Shown here: piece after piece, positions 36,927 to 46,046 of the stretch | Layout: each line of letters opens with the position of its first letter | Numbering within the stretch: position 1 is the first letter of the stretch | NCBI GenBank assembly: GCA_946478845.1 | Contig: CAMLDI010000013.1 | Span: forward strand, 21,726-85,725 | Length of the DNA stretch: 64,000 nucleotides | From: an uncultured Paenibacillaceae bacterium | GTDB lineage: Bacteria; Bacillota; Bacilli; Aneurinibacillales; Aneurinibacillaceae | Direction of reading: 5' to 3' | Position numbers and translations under genes: made by a program | Notes under the pieces: model-generated | What the model was told of the DNA's origin: nothing | The model's database searches: none | What the model saw: only the letters and a program-made list of their open reading frames with translations

Positions 36927-37538
36927 ATGAGAAGATTTAGTATGTTTGTATTTACAATTTTATTCATACTAACTATGGCTCTACCAGCAATGGCACAAGA
37001 TACTCCAAATAATTCTCCTGTACAAAGGACTACTGTTGAGGGTGCAACGTTTTACGGTCAGGAAGGATCTATCAATTTCTATGCAAATCTTTATACTGAC
37101 TATGAGAATCAAGACCAATATATTTTGTATGTAGAAAAATCCAATTATGAAAATAATGGGTTTTATTATGGTCGAGTTACAGTTCCAAAATCTGATGTTG
37201 TTTTTAACACAAACAAAGGAACGGTAACGGTAAGTAAAACAGTAGATTTAATTAAAGTTGAATGGGTTACTCCTGAAATCGCTACGGCACATTACGAAGG
37301 TTATGAATCTATCAATCTTACTTGGTCATTTAATCCTCAGGATGGTTCATATCATAAATCTGTTGATAGAAATATAAAGACAGGGTCCAATGAATATCTT
37401 CAACTAGGCAGTTCCACCTATAAAGATTACAATAACATTACAGTTTCCGGTAAAATAGATGATATGGATATTGTAGATTTTGATTACACTGGTGCTTATG
37501 TTTATACAGCAACTTCTTTTTCAGTAATTAAAAAATAA
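36927..37538 (+). CDS. Secreted protein of unknown function
   Basis: A 203-aa protein with a clear signal peptide (MRRFSMFVFTILFILTMALPAMAQ, cut after AMA). The mature part is rich in Tyr, Asn and Thr with alternating beta-type sequence (YILYVEKSNY, FYYGRVTVPKSDVV), suggesting a small beta-sandwich. I do not recognise the family. AGGGGGTG precedes ATG 36927. It is its own unit between the pgs terminator and a bidirectional terminator. Confidence 0.8.
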   Translation: MRRFSMFVFTILFILTMALPAMAQDTPNNSPVQRTTVEGATFYGQEGSINFYANLYTDYENQDQYILYVEKSNYENNGFYYGRVTVPKSDVVFNTNKGTVTVSKTVDLIKVEWVTPEIATAHYEGYESINLTWSFNPQDGSYHKSVDRNIKTGSNEYLQLGSSTYKDYNNITVSGKIDDMDIVDFDYTGAYVYTATSFSVIKK

Positions 37539-37620
37539 ATATACAATTTATCTCCTTCTCTCAAATAATCTAATGCAGCAAAAAGTTCTGGGCGGTTAGA
37601 TTTTGCACATCCAACTTTAA

Positions 37621-37659
37621 AAACCCATCTATCTTCACATGAGGAAAATAGATGGGTTT
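37621..37659. terminator. Bidirectional terminator
   Basis: A 12-bp perfect stem AAACCCATCTAT/ATAGATGGGTTT with a 15-nt loop lies between the rightward secreted-protein gene and the leftward LysR-like gene. Confidence 0.85.
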
Positions 37660-37664
37660 CTTAA

Positions 37665-38258
37665 TTATTTACATCCAATCTTATATTCTCTGTAAAAAAT
37701 TGCTGGAATTATACTTATACCAAGTCCATCATTAACTGCTTGTAGTATAGATTCAAGAGAATCAAACTCCATTATAGCAGGATCTTGAAAATTTCCTTCC
37801 TTGGAAAAATCCAGTAATTTATTTCTGTAAATGCAATTTATATCACTATTAACAATTAACGTATGAACATGTTGCTTTTTAGATTGAGTTCTTACTTTAA
37901 CATCAATATTTTTATTTTCTCTTAAAAAAGAAGAAAGCAACTGAGGAATTCTTACTGCTGAAATCGTTTGGGGGGCACCTATTGTTAAAGAGTCTTTCCA
38001 CTTTTTGGGATTAATTAATGACTTTGCCTCATCTAATAATAATAAAATCTGATTTGTATACTCCAGTAAGACTTTTCCTTCCTCAGTTAAGGTTACCCCT
38101 CTGCTATTTCGTATAAATAATCTGACTCCTAATTCATCTTCCAAACTCTTAAGCCGCTGACTAACATTGGATTGTACATAGCCTAATTTTTCAGCAGCTT
38201 TAGATACTGATTGTAGCTCTGAAACATGTTTGAAAATCCACAAATCATGATTTTCCAA
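37665..38258 (-). pseudogene. LysR-family regulator with internal deletion
   Basis: The first 60 residues are a normal LysR winged helix (FKHVSELQSVSKAAEKLGYVQ, then SNVSQRLKSLEDELGVRLF). The effector domain begins normally (LTIGAPQTISAVRIPQLLSSF) and ends normally (SLESILQAVNDGLGISIIPA). The whole protein is only 197 aa against the usual 290-300, so about 100 residues in the middle of the effector domain are missing without a frameshift. DNA binding may persist but effector sensing is probably lost. It diverges from an SDR gene, itself broken, with a perfect palindrome between them. Confidence 0.75.
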
Positions 38259-38275
38259 GAATACATTCCTCCACT

Positions 38276-38296
38276 GGTATCATTTAAAATGATACC
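38276..38296. promoter_or_regulatory. Perfect 21-nt palindrome between divergent genes
   Basis: Arms GGTATCATTT and AAATGATACC flank one central A, directly before the LysR-like gene and 84 bp before the SDR gene. It is a plausible operator for a dimeric regulator controlling both genes; the LysR-like protein is the nearest candidate. Confidence 0.7.
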
Positions 38297-38380
38297 TATC
38301 TCATTATTCAGAATTATACCCTTCATATGCGTAAAAGTATAATATACATATTAAATCAAACAAAGCAAGGATGAATTAGA

Positions 38381-39121
38381 ATGGAATTAAGAAACAAAGT
38401 GATCCTAATAACTGGCGGAGGCACAGGTATTGGCAGGGCAACAGCTTTGAAACTGGCAGGTGAAGGTGCAAAAGTTGTTATTAATTATAGTCAATCCGAA
38501 AAAGGAGCTGATGAAGTAATCAATGAGATTAAAAAACTAGGAGGAACAGCATTTGCTTATAAAGCAAATGTAGCGATAGAAAAAGAAGTAAATAATTTAG
38601 TATCCCATATTGTTACATCTTTTGGGACAGTTGATGGTTTAATAAATAATGCCAGTATCACAGCTCAGATAGCTATGGATGACTTAGACGCCATAACAGA
38701 TGAAGTATGGGATTCCCTTTTCAGCGTAAATGTAAAAGGGATGTTTCATTGCGTAAAAGCTGTTGCCCCTTATATGAAGAAGCAACATGCAGGTGTGATT
38801 GTTAATATGGGCAGTGTAGCAGGAATGACCGGAATAGGCTCATCTATCCCGTATGCAGCAACAAAATCAGCAATTCACACAATGACAAGATCGCTGGCAA
38901 TCGCATTAGCACCATATATCAGAGTGAATAGTATATCACCTGGTGCTGTTGAAACAAGGTGGTGGTCGGGAAATGAAGAAAAAATGTGGTAACTTGCAGG
39001 AAACTTACCACTTAAGAGAATTTCAACACCAAATGATATTGCAGAGGCTATTCTTTTTCAACTGACTCAAGAATCTGTCACAGGCCAAGTATTTACAATT
39101 GATAATGGCCAAACACTTTAA
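38381..39121 (+). pseudogene. Short-chain dehydrogenase (FabG-like) with an in-frame stop
   Basis: The first 203 codons encode a classical SDR: ITGGGTGIGRATALKLA (NAD(P) site), NNAS, IVNMGSVAG and the catalytic YAATK. The frame then meets TAA at 38990-38992 but continues without shift through LPLKRISTPNDIAEAI and TGQVFTIDNGQTL to a normal stop at 39119-39121. Without the stop it would be an ordinary enzyme of about 246 aa. A single C-to-T change from CAA would create it. The loss removes the C-terminal strand needed for folding and tetramerisation, so it is probably inactive. Confidence 0.85.
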
Positions 39122-39275
39122 ATATCATGTTAAACCATCTTATTAGGCTTACTCATAAGATGAATGATACATACTTGTCCTGGAAAGAAAAGATAAGAAG
39201 TATTATTAATATACTTAGAATCAACATCCCCAGACTAAAGAGTAAATACTTATTGTGTGATAAGGTCACTAAGTA

Positions 39276-39307
39276 AAAAGAGCCATCCTTTTTAGGATAG
39301 CTCTTTT
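39276..39307 (-). terminator. Terminator of the 39310 SLH gene
   Basis: A 14-bp stem (one C-A mismatch) AAAAGAGCCATCCT/AGGATAGCTCTTTT with a TTTT loop lies directly after the leftward stop codon. Confidence 0.88.
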
Positions 39308-39309
39308 AT

Positions 39310-40449
39310 CTACTTTTCTACCAAAACGCCACATTCATATCCAATGGAAATCAGGGTATCTTCATCTAAAACAGCTTTCGTGTTTTCTGGATTAGCAAAG
39401 AAAGCATTGATAGCTGCATAAAGTTTGTCTTTACCGTTCAACATAACCGTTTGATTCGCAATGGGGTCATATGAGTGATCAATTTCTCCATATTCCTTAG
39501 CACTAGGAAAAACAAAGCGATAATCAGGGTGGACAGTTACCCCACTATACTTATATTGCCAGGCATAAATGATTTCAATTGAAATTGACTTCCCATTCTC
39601 GCTCAATTCCATCCATTGATCCATGGTATAGCCTGCATTTAGGAAATTTTTATATTTTAAATAGACGTTAAAATACTCTCCCATAATCTCTTCTTTAGCA
39701 AAAGTCTTCGTACTGCTATTCATTCCATCCGTATTTGCAAAGGTAACGGTATAGGAACCATCTTCATTATAGGTTACATCTTCCGCATCCCAAACCGATA
39801 ATTCAAGCCATTGGGGAGCATATTTGCTGTAAAAATTAAACACTAATTCATAGATTAGACGGGCAACGGCTTGCCGGTCAGCATTGCGGTCCGGGTAAAA
39901 GTTTTGTCCATCCCCTTTAATAAAACCAATGGTTTGGGATAAAGCCACATTGGCTTTTGCATAATAATCAATTTGTGCCTCATCTTTAAAGCTACTTGAA
40001 AAAACATTACCTAAGCTATAAAGAAGTTTAACCTGATCTTCTATTCCCATGGCCCGAATAAAGAAAGTTGCCATTTGTTCCCGGGTCAATTTATCTTTTG
40101 CACCAAAACTTGTTTCTGTTTTTCCCTTTGTAATTCCCCATTTCACAAGAGCTCCTACATACCCCCGAGCCCAACTGGAAACATCAGTGAATTTACTAGA
40201 AGATGCTGCATCTTCCTTTAAATCCAGGGCCAGGCACAACATTTTCGCAAACTCTTCTCGGGTAATTTCCCGGGTTGGCTTAAAAGTATTATCACTATAT
40301 CCATTAATAATCCCTTCATTAGCCAATGCCTGGATTTCCATTTTTGCATAGGAGTTTCCTATATCCGTAAAAGTTGTTGCGGCAAAAACACTGGTTGCTA
40401 GAGAAAAACTGATTCCAATAGATGCAAGGATTGATCCGATTTTCTTCAT
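39310..40449 (-). CDS. SLH-domain surface protein
   Basis: A 379-aa secreted protein with a signal peptide ending SVFAA and three SLH modules in about the first 200 residues (ITREEFAKMLCLAL, LTREQMATFFIRAM, ADRQAVARLIYEL). A C-terminal region of about 170 aa is acidic and rich in Tyr, with no motif I can name. It shares the SLH block with the next three genes, and its C-terminal part resembles that of the 40716 gene, including the ending IGYECGVLVEK against IGYDAGVLVND. Each of these genes has its own GGGGG-type ribosome site. Confidence 0.9.
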   Translation of the reverse strand: MKKIGSILASIGISFSLATSVFAATTFTDIGNSYAKMEIQALANEGIINGYSDNTFKPTREITREEFAKMLCLALDLKEDAASSSKFTDVSSWARGYVGALVKWGITKGKTETSFGAKDKLTREQMATFFIRAMGIEDQVKLLYSLGNVFSSSFKDEAQIDYYAKANVALSQTIGFIKGDGQNFYPDRNADRQAVARLIYELVFNFYSKYAPQWLELSVWDAEDVTYNEDGSYTVTFANTDGMNSSTKTFAKEEIMGEYFNVYLKYKNFLNAGYTMDQWMELSENGKSISIEIIYAWQYKYSGVTVHPDYRFVFPSAKEYGEIDHSYDPIANQTVMLNGKDKLYAAINAFFANPENTKAVLDEDTLISIGYECGVLVEK

Positions 40450-40552
40450 TAAATTATGTACCCCCTCTAATAGAGTGATTGCTTCACCCTATATTGCTGT
40501 AACTTGAATATAGCATCTTTTTTGATAGTAAAAGGTTACTAATTCTTGAATT

Positions 40553-40635
40553 CTGACTAAAGGGGATAGAGGTGATAAGAGCAGGAATAAGGGGATCCAT
40601 AGTACATAACTGACTAAAGGGGATAGAGGTGATAA
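40553..40635 (-). repeat. Dispersed repeat family, locus D (two reverse copies)
   Basis: Two reverse-strand copies (plus-strand form CTGACTAAAGGGGATAGAGG) start at 40553 and 40610, 57 bp apart. They lie just downstream of the terminator of the leftward 40716 gene and point the same way as that gene. Confidence 0.8.
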
Positions 40636-40642
40636 AGTACAT

Positions 40643-40684
40643 AAAAAGACCCGGAACCTAATCACTAATGACTAGGCCCGGGCC
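40643..40684 (-). terminator. Terminator of the 40716 SLH gene
   Basis: An imperfect GC-rich stem (GACCCGG on the left, CCCGGGCC on the right) encloses an inner CCTA/TAGG pairing. Leftward it runs into five Ts. Confidence 0.7.
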
Positions 40685-40715
40685 CCCAACTACCCAACGA
40701 TCTCAAACTACTCAA

Positions 40716-41816
40716 CTAGTCATTAACTAAAACGCCAGCATCATAGCCAATATCAATGAGTGTTTGTTCATCTAAAATCGTTCCAATATTCGCTTCATTA
40801 GCATAAAAAGCACTAATGCCATCTACAAGAGCGATAATTCCTGATTCATTCAATTCTGCATCTATGTCTTCCATATTAATAAGATAATCTGGGTTCACCG
40901 TAACGCCACTATGGTTTAACTGCCAGGTTAAAATGGCAAAGAAAGCAAAACCTTCATTCACATCAGAACCCATTTCAGTCCACACTTGTCCGTCAATATA
41001 TGAATATAACATCATTCGGTATAGTGAATACATGAAGATAGAACCGTTGTCTATTTCATTTTTATCAAAGGTGATCTGGTTATTCACAAATAAATCGGAT
41101 TCTTCAAAAGTAAGGGTAAAACTTCCATCTTCATTTACAGTTACATCTTCTAAATCTGGCATGTCAAATTTAAGAAGTTGTGGCATATACTTCGTGTCGA
41201 AATTAACGACAACTTCATAGATAAGACGAGCAACCGCTTGACGTTGTGCATTGCTATCAGGAGCGAATTTATTGTTGCCAACCCCGTTAATCAGTCCGAT
41301 ATGCTGGGCAAAGGCTACATTCGCTTTTGCATATTCATCAATATCAGCTTCATCAGCAAAGTTTAACTCAATCTCTTCCATGTCCAAAAGGCCTTCAGCT
41401 AATTCTTCCATACCCATGGCCCGGACAAAGAAAGTAGCCATTTGTTCCCGGGTCAACTTATCCTTTGCACCGAAAGTGGTTTTGGTTTTACCCGTTGTAA
41501 TTTTCATATCAACGAGAGCCCCTACATAGCCCCGAGCCCAGGGTGAAACATCAGTAAATTTAGCAGCAGATGCTTCATTTTCCTCTAATTCAAAGGCAAC
41601 ACATATTAATTTTGCAAATTCCTCACGGGTAATCTCTCTGGTTGGTCTAAATGTATTATCTTCATAACCATCGATGATTCCCATTTCAAACAGTGTTGAG
41701 ATTTCGTTTTTGGCGTAGGAGTTATCAATGTCTTTTAAGGACGTGGCTGCGAAAGCATTAGATGCTAGAAGAAAACAGAACGCAATCGTTGCTAGAAGCG
41801 AAAATTTCTTCTTCAT
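40716..41816 (-). CDS. SLH-domain surface protein
   Basis: A 366-aa secreted protein: signal peptide ending NAFAA, three SLH modules (ITREEFAKLICVAF, LTREQMATFFVRAM, AQRQAVARLIYEV) and an acidic C-terminal region of about 165 aa related to that of the 39310 gene. It is the second of four leftward SLH genes. The C-terminal halves of the two longer members have diverged much more than their SLH parts, which fits duplicated anchors carrying varied outer domains. Confidence 0.9.
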   Translation of the reverse strand: MKKKFSLLATIAFCFLLASNAFAATSLKDIDNSYAKNEISTLFEMGIIDGYEDNTFRPTREITREEFAKLICVAFELEENEASAAKFTDVSPWARGYVGALVDMKITTGKTKTTFGAKDKLTREQMATFFVRAMGMEELAEGLLDMEEIELNFADEADIDEYAKANVAFAQHIGLINGVGNNKFAPDSNAQRQAVARLIYEVVVNFDTKYMPQLLKFDMPDLEDVTVNEDGSFTLTFEESDLFVNNQITFDKNEIDNGSIFMYSLYRMMLYSYIDGQVWTEMGSDVNEGFAFFAILTWQLNHSGVTVNPDYLINMEDIDAELNESGIIALVDGISAFYANEANIGTILDEQTLIDIGYDAGVLVND

Positions 41817-41840
41817 TCTCTTTGACCCCTATTCTATTTT

Positions 41841-42545
41841 TTATTCTAATCGGCTTAAATCTTCATAAACTGCTTGTTGAGATTCTGCATCTAAATTTTC
41901 AATAACTTCTACTAATTTGTCCAAATATTGATCCGCGTTCATTCCTAATTCATAAACAAGACGGGCAACCGCCTGGCGTTCAGCTTTTGCATCTGGATAG
42001 AAGTTGGTGCCATCCCCTTTGATTAATCCAATGTGTTGAGCAAGGGCTACATTGGCTTTTGCATAGGCATCAATTTGAGCGTTATCTTTAAAGTTTAATT
42101 TAATATCGCCCTCTTCATAAGCTTCAGCAGCAATGACTTCAGAATACATTGTACGAATTAAAATCGTCGCCATTTGTTCCCGGGTTAACGTATCTTGACC
42201 GCCAAACTCAGTTGCGTTATATCCAGTTACAAATCCTTCTTTTACTAAAGCTCCTACATACCCGCGAGCCCAATCAGAAACATCAGTAAATTGTGCAGCA
42301 GCTCCCCGATCTTCATCTAATCCATTCGCTAAACAAATAATTTTTGCGAATTCTTCACGGGTAATGGGATTAGTAGGCTTGAATGTGCCATCAGTATATC
42401 CATTAATAATTCCATAATCGCTCAATGTCATAATTTCTTCTTGAGCATAGGAATTGCCAATATCACTAAACGTTGCAGCAAAAGCACTAGTCGTAATTGC
42501 CAGACTTAGTACAATTGCACCTAAAATAGAGACTTTCTTTTTCAT
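41841..42545 (-). CDS. Small SLH-only surface protein
   Basis: A 234-aa secreted protein made almost wholly of three SLH modules (ITREEFAKIICLAN, LTREQMATILIRTM, AERQAVARLVYEL) after a signal peptide ending SAFAA, with only a 30-residue acidic tail. The frame opens at 42596, but ATG 42545 has GGGGG upstream and begins the signal peptide. It ends 24 bp before the next gene and may be co-transcribed with it. SLH-only proteins could occupy wall-polymer sites or form a thin layer; that is inference. Confidence 0.88.
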   Translation of the reverse strand: MKKKVSILGAIVLSLAITTSAFAATFSDIGNSYAQEEIMTLSDYGIINGYTDGTFKPTNPITREEFAKIICLANGLDEDRGAAAQFTDVSDWARGYVGALVKEGFVTGYNATEFGGQDTLTREQMATILIRTMYSEVIAAEAYEEGDIKLNFKDNAQIDAYAKANVALAQHIGLIKGDGTNFYPDAKAERQAVARLVYELGMNADQYLDKLVEVIENLDAESQQAVYEDLSRLE

Positions 42546-42682
42546 GTAAATGAACCCCCAGTATTGATATCTAGTTTTATAAAATAAATATATCATCCTA
42601 GAAAAGGGTTTAGTAGATTATATCTATCTATACCAGGGGATAAAACTACAGAAATTTACCTTTTTCGACACAATTATTAATT

Positions 42683-43396
42683 CTATTGTTCTACTTCTTC
42701 GTCACCATATAATTCATCTATTACAGCTTTGTGTTCATCACTTAAATTACTATAGATTTCATCTAATGCTGGTTGATATGCCTCTTCATTCAACAAGTAT
42801 TCATACATGAGACGGGCAACCGCCTGGCGTTCAGCTTTTGCATCTGGATAGAAGTTGGTGCCATCCCCTTTAATAAATCCAATGGCTTGTGCAAAAGCTA
42901 CACTTGGTTTAGCGTATTCATCAATTTGTGCATTATCTCCAAAGTTACATGCAATATCGCCTTCTTCATAAGCGAAATCTGCAAATTCTTGACCCATCAA
43001 ACGCACAAAAATTGTTGCCATTTGTTCCCGGGTTAAGGTATCTTTACCGCCAAATTTCGTGTCGCTATAGCCTTCTAAAATACCAGCCACTGTTAAAGTG
43101 CCTACATAGCCCCGCGCCCAATCTTCCACATCAGTAAATTGTTCAGCAGCCTCAGGAAGTTCTGGAAATTCAAGTCCAACACAAATCATTTTCGCAAATT
43201 CATCACGGGTAATATTATTTTTAGGCTTGAAGGTATTGTCGCCATAGCCATCAAGAACCCCAGCTTCTTGTAATGCAGTAATTTCAACTTTTGCATAAGA
43301 ACCATCAATATCTGTAAAAGTTGTTGCAGCAAAAGCGCTAGTCGTAATGGCAAGACTTAATCCAATTGCAGCTAAAACAGACCCCTTTTTTTTCAT
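42683..43396 (-). CDS. Small SLH-only surface protein
   Basis: A 237-aa secreted protein: signal peptide (KKKGSVLAAIGLSLAITTSAFA), three SLH modules (ITRDEFAKMICVGL, LTREQMATIFVRLM, AERQAVARLMYEY) and a short acidic tail ending YGDEEVEQ. It shares a 62-nt identical DNA stretch with the neighbouring 41841 gene in the third module, so duplication or gene conversion is recent. It diverges from the large Ig-repeat SLH gene across a 225-bp promoter region. Confidence 0.9.
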   Translation of the reverse strand: MKKKGSVLAAIGLSLAITTSAFAATTFTDIDGSYAKVEITALQEAGVLDGYGDNTFKPKNNITRDEFAKMICVGLEFPELPEAAEQFTDVEDWARGYVGTLTVAGILEGYSDTKFGGKDTLTREQMATIFVRLMGQEFADFAYEEGDIACNFGDNAQIDEYAKPSVAFAQAIGFIKGDGTNFYPDAKAERQAVARLMYEYLLNEEAYQPALDEIYSNLSDEHKAVIDELYGDEEVEQ

Positions 43397-43621
43397 TTAA
43401 ACTTACCCCCCTAAGTTGTTTGAAATCTTGTTCGTACCCTCAATATAACACCCTATCTATTAAAAAGAATTAGTAGGTTATTTCCATAGATTCCAGGGCA
43501 TCCAAAAGATGGATTGTCTACTTTTTCGACAAAAATCTACTTAATTCTTGTGCTGTTATAGCCACAGTTGTAAAATTGTAATGGATAAATATCTTTTCCT
43601 TTTAGTAAAAGGGGGGAAATC

Positions 43622-45868
43622 ATGAAGAAAATTATTATAATGATTACTGCCTTCTTGACCTTTTTCTTCTCAACTGGAACTACTTCTTATGCATTTTATT
43701 TACTAGATTTAGTAGATCCTAAGATTGAAAATGCTTGGGTGAATAAAACAGTTATCAATCAAGGAGAAGTTGGCGTATTTGTGAAGGCAGTGGACGCTGC
43801 ATCTGGGGTGAAAAATGCATCTGTTACTCTTCGATCACCTTCAGGTCAACAACAGTCTTTTAACTTACAGGATATAGGCGGAGATATCTGGACCACAAAC
43901 TTAACCATAGGCCCAGGTACCCAGGAAGGGGTATGGTCCATTGTAAAGGTTTCAGCGACTGATTATTGGTACAATACCGCCACAGTGTCTGCTAATTTAC
44001 CATTTACGGTGGATAGAACCCCGCCAAATGTAGCCACAGTAAATGAGGTAAACGATCAAAGTATTCGTTTAATGGGTACAGCTGAAAAAAATGCCACCAT
44101 TCTGGTGAAAAAGAATGGGCAACTCCTCGCTAACGGTGTAACAAATGAATTGGGTATTTTTTCTATTGAGATTCCTAAGCAAGAGCCTGGCTCAGAGTTA
44201 TATGTTACAGTAGTGGATGGAGCAGGGAATGAAAGCACTCCTGTGAAAGTTATCGTAAAAGACATTACGAAACCAGAAAAGCCAGTTATTACTGAGACTC
44301 TTAGGGAAGATACCACTGTTGTACATGGGAAAGCAGAGTACAAAACCACGGTGAAAGCAAAATGGAATGGACAAGTGATTGCTTCTACAACCAATGTGCA
44401 ATCCAATGGAGATTTCACATTATCTATTCCACAAAGCTATTTAGTAGGTGGAAGAGTTATTGAATTTACTGCAACCGATGCAGCAGGCAATGAAAGTGAC
44501 CCTCTACGGCTCACCGTTCAAGATGTAAACCCACCAGGGGTTCCTACTGTAGATATTGTGACCGACCAAAGTGTAGTAGTGACTGGTAAGGCTGAAAAGG
44601 GAGATAAAATTCTCGTAAAAGCCAATGGAAATGTTATTGGAACAGGTATGGCTAATGAAACAGGAGCATTTTCCGTATCCATCCCTAAACAACAAGGCGG
44701 TACTACATTAGTGATTGTTGCAGTGGATGCAGCGGGGAATGAAAGTGAACCTGTAACTGTTGTTGTTAAAGACCTATCTAAACCAGTAACCCCAACAGTA
44801 AGCCAGGAAATTACCGATAAAACTACCCAAATTAGCGGGAAAGCAGAAGTGGGTACCACTGTCAAAATTACAGTGAATGATCAGGTTATTGCTTCCAAAA
44901 AAGTTGTAAATGCAGATGGTAGTTTTACAATAACCATTCCTTCATTAGTGGGCATTACTGAAATTAAAATCATCGCAACCGATGCAGCAGGGAATGAAAG
45001 TGACCCTCTCGTAAAAATGGTGAAGGACGTTACTGCACCAGGTGTGCCTTCCCTTACTGAAACAATCACTGACCAGAGCACACTGATTAAAGGAAAGGCT
45101 GAAGCCAATTCCAAAGTTGTCATTACTTATAATGAAAAATACACCATCGGGAATGTACAGGTTGGAGCAGATGGGACCTTTACCTACACCATTCCAAAAA
45201 TGCCTGTAGGTGCAACCCTATCCTTTAAAGCGGTAGATGCTAGTGGAAACGAAAGCTCACTGCTCGTTGTGAAAGTTACTTTAAAAATCACCTTCCCAAC
45301 ACCAGGAGCACCGAAAACCTTCTCTGATCTTGGTTCTGTACCCTGGGCCAAACCTGCAATCGAAGCAATGGCTACCCTTGGGGTGATTAACGGGGTTTCT
45401 GCAACGGAATTTGCTCCTAAAAGCAACGTAACCCGTGCAGAATTCGCAAAAATGATTGTTAAAACCCTTGGCATTAAAGGGGAGAATTTAACTAATCCTT
45501 TTGAAGATGTTGCAGAAGGCACCTGGTATTATAATGATGTGCTTCTCGCAGCAAAATACGGGATTGTAAAAGGGGTTTCCCCAGTAGAATTTGCCCCTAC
45601 TCAAAAAATCACTCGCCAGGAAATGGCGGTAATGGTAGTGCGGGCAATGAACATTGTACAACCTGTGAAAGCAAAAAATATTGAAGGAACCTTAAAAACC
45701 TTTACTGACCGGGCAAAAATTGCAGATTGGGCCCGTGAAAGCGTGGCAATTGCTGTGGAACAAGGATTAATCTCCGGCGTAACCAGCAATACCATGGAAC
45801 CGACTGCAAACACCACCCGTGCTCAATCAGCAGTAATTATCTACCGTTTCTACAACATATATAATTAA
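43622..45868 (+). CDS. Large surface protein with Ig-like repeats and C-terminal SLH anchor
   Basis: A 748-aa secreted protein. After a signal peptide (about 1-26) and a first beta-sandwich-like domain, about five bacterial Ig-like repeats of 80-85 aa follow, with recurring VxGKAExGxxVxV, AxDAAGNES and KPxxPxV turns. Three SLH modules make up about the last 180 residues (VTRAEFAKMIVKTL, ITRQEMAVMVVRAM, TTRAQSAVIIYRFY). The fold is a stalk of Ig domains held on the wall by SLH modules, as in adhesins or cell-surface filaments. Ligand unknown. AAGGGGGGAAA precedes ATG 43622. Confidence 0.9.
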   Translation: MKKIIIMITAFLTFFFSTGTTSYAFYLLDLVDPKIENAWVNKTVINQGEVGVFVKAVDAASGVKNASVTLRSPSGQQQSFNLQDIGGDIWTTNLTIGPGTQEGVWSIVKVSATDYWYNTATVSANLPFTVDRTPPNVATVNEVNDQSIRLMGTAEKNATILVKKNGQLLANGVTNELGIFSIEIPKQEPGSELYVTVVDGAGNESTPVKVIVKDITKPEKPVITETLREDTTVVHGKAEYKTTVKAKWNGQVIASTTNVQSNGDFTLSIPQSYLVGGRVIEFTATDAAGNESDPLRLTVQDVNPPGVPTVDIVTDQSVVVTGKAEKGDKILVKANGNVIGTGMANETGAFSVSIPKQQGGTTLVIVAVDAAGNESEPVTVVVKDLSKPVTPTVSQEITDKTTQISGKAEVGTTVKITVNDQVIASKKVVNADGSFTITIPSLVGITEIKIIATDAAGNESDPLVKMVKDVTAPGVPSLTETITDQSTLIKGKAEANSKVVITYNEKYTIGNVQVGADGTFTYTIPKMPVGATLSFKAVDASGNESSLLVVKVTLKITFPTPGAPKTFSDLGSVPWAKPAIEAMATLGVINGVSATEFAPKSNVTRAEFAKMIVKTLGIKGENLTNPFEDVAEGTWYYNDVLLAAKYGIVKGVSPVEFAPTQKITRQEMAVMVVRAMNIVQPVKAKNIEGTLKTFTDRAKIADWARESVAIAVEQGLISGVTSNTMEPTANTTRAQSAVIIYRFYNIYN

Positions 45869-45898
45869 GTTTAAACGCTCGTTTAAATTTTTCTTCGG

Positions 45899-45939
45899 AG
45901 CCGATCTCTCATTTTTATATGGGGGATCGGTTCTTTTTT
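45899..45939 (+). terminator. Terminator of the Ig/SLH gene
   Basis: A stem of about 10 bp (AGCCGATC on the left, GGATCGGTT on the right, G-T pairs included) with a T6 tail. A second small palindrome TTTAAACG/CGTTTAAA lies at about 45870-45887. Confidence 0.85.
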
Positions 45940-45940
45940 G

Positions 45941-45963
45941 CACCTTTATCCCTCTTAATCAGG
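45941..45963 (+). repeat. Dispersed repeat family, locus E (single copy)
   Basis: A core CTTTATCCCTCTTAATCAGG follows the terminator T-tract directly, in the direction of the Ig/SLH gene. Confidence 0.75.
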
Positions 45964-46046
45964 TCTTCCAAATATTGTTTCCCATAGCTTTATTTTTCAA
46001 ATAAAATAGGAGTACTAGAATGAAAAAATAGAAGGAGGATTGGTCA

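Noticed and set aside
44056..44418. Leftward frames in the Ig-repeat gene
   Set aside because: Recurring antisense frames follow the protein repeat and have no independent signals.
45869..45890. TTTAAACG/CGTTTAAA palindrome as a TetR-type operator
   Set aside because: It lies just after a stop codon, has only a 2-nt centre and is followed by Ts, so a minor termination element is more likely.
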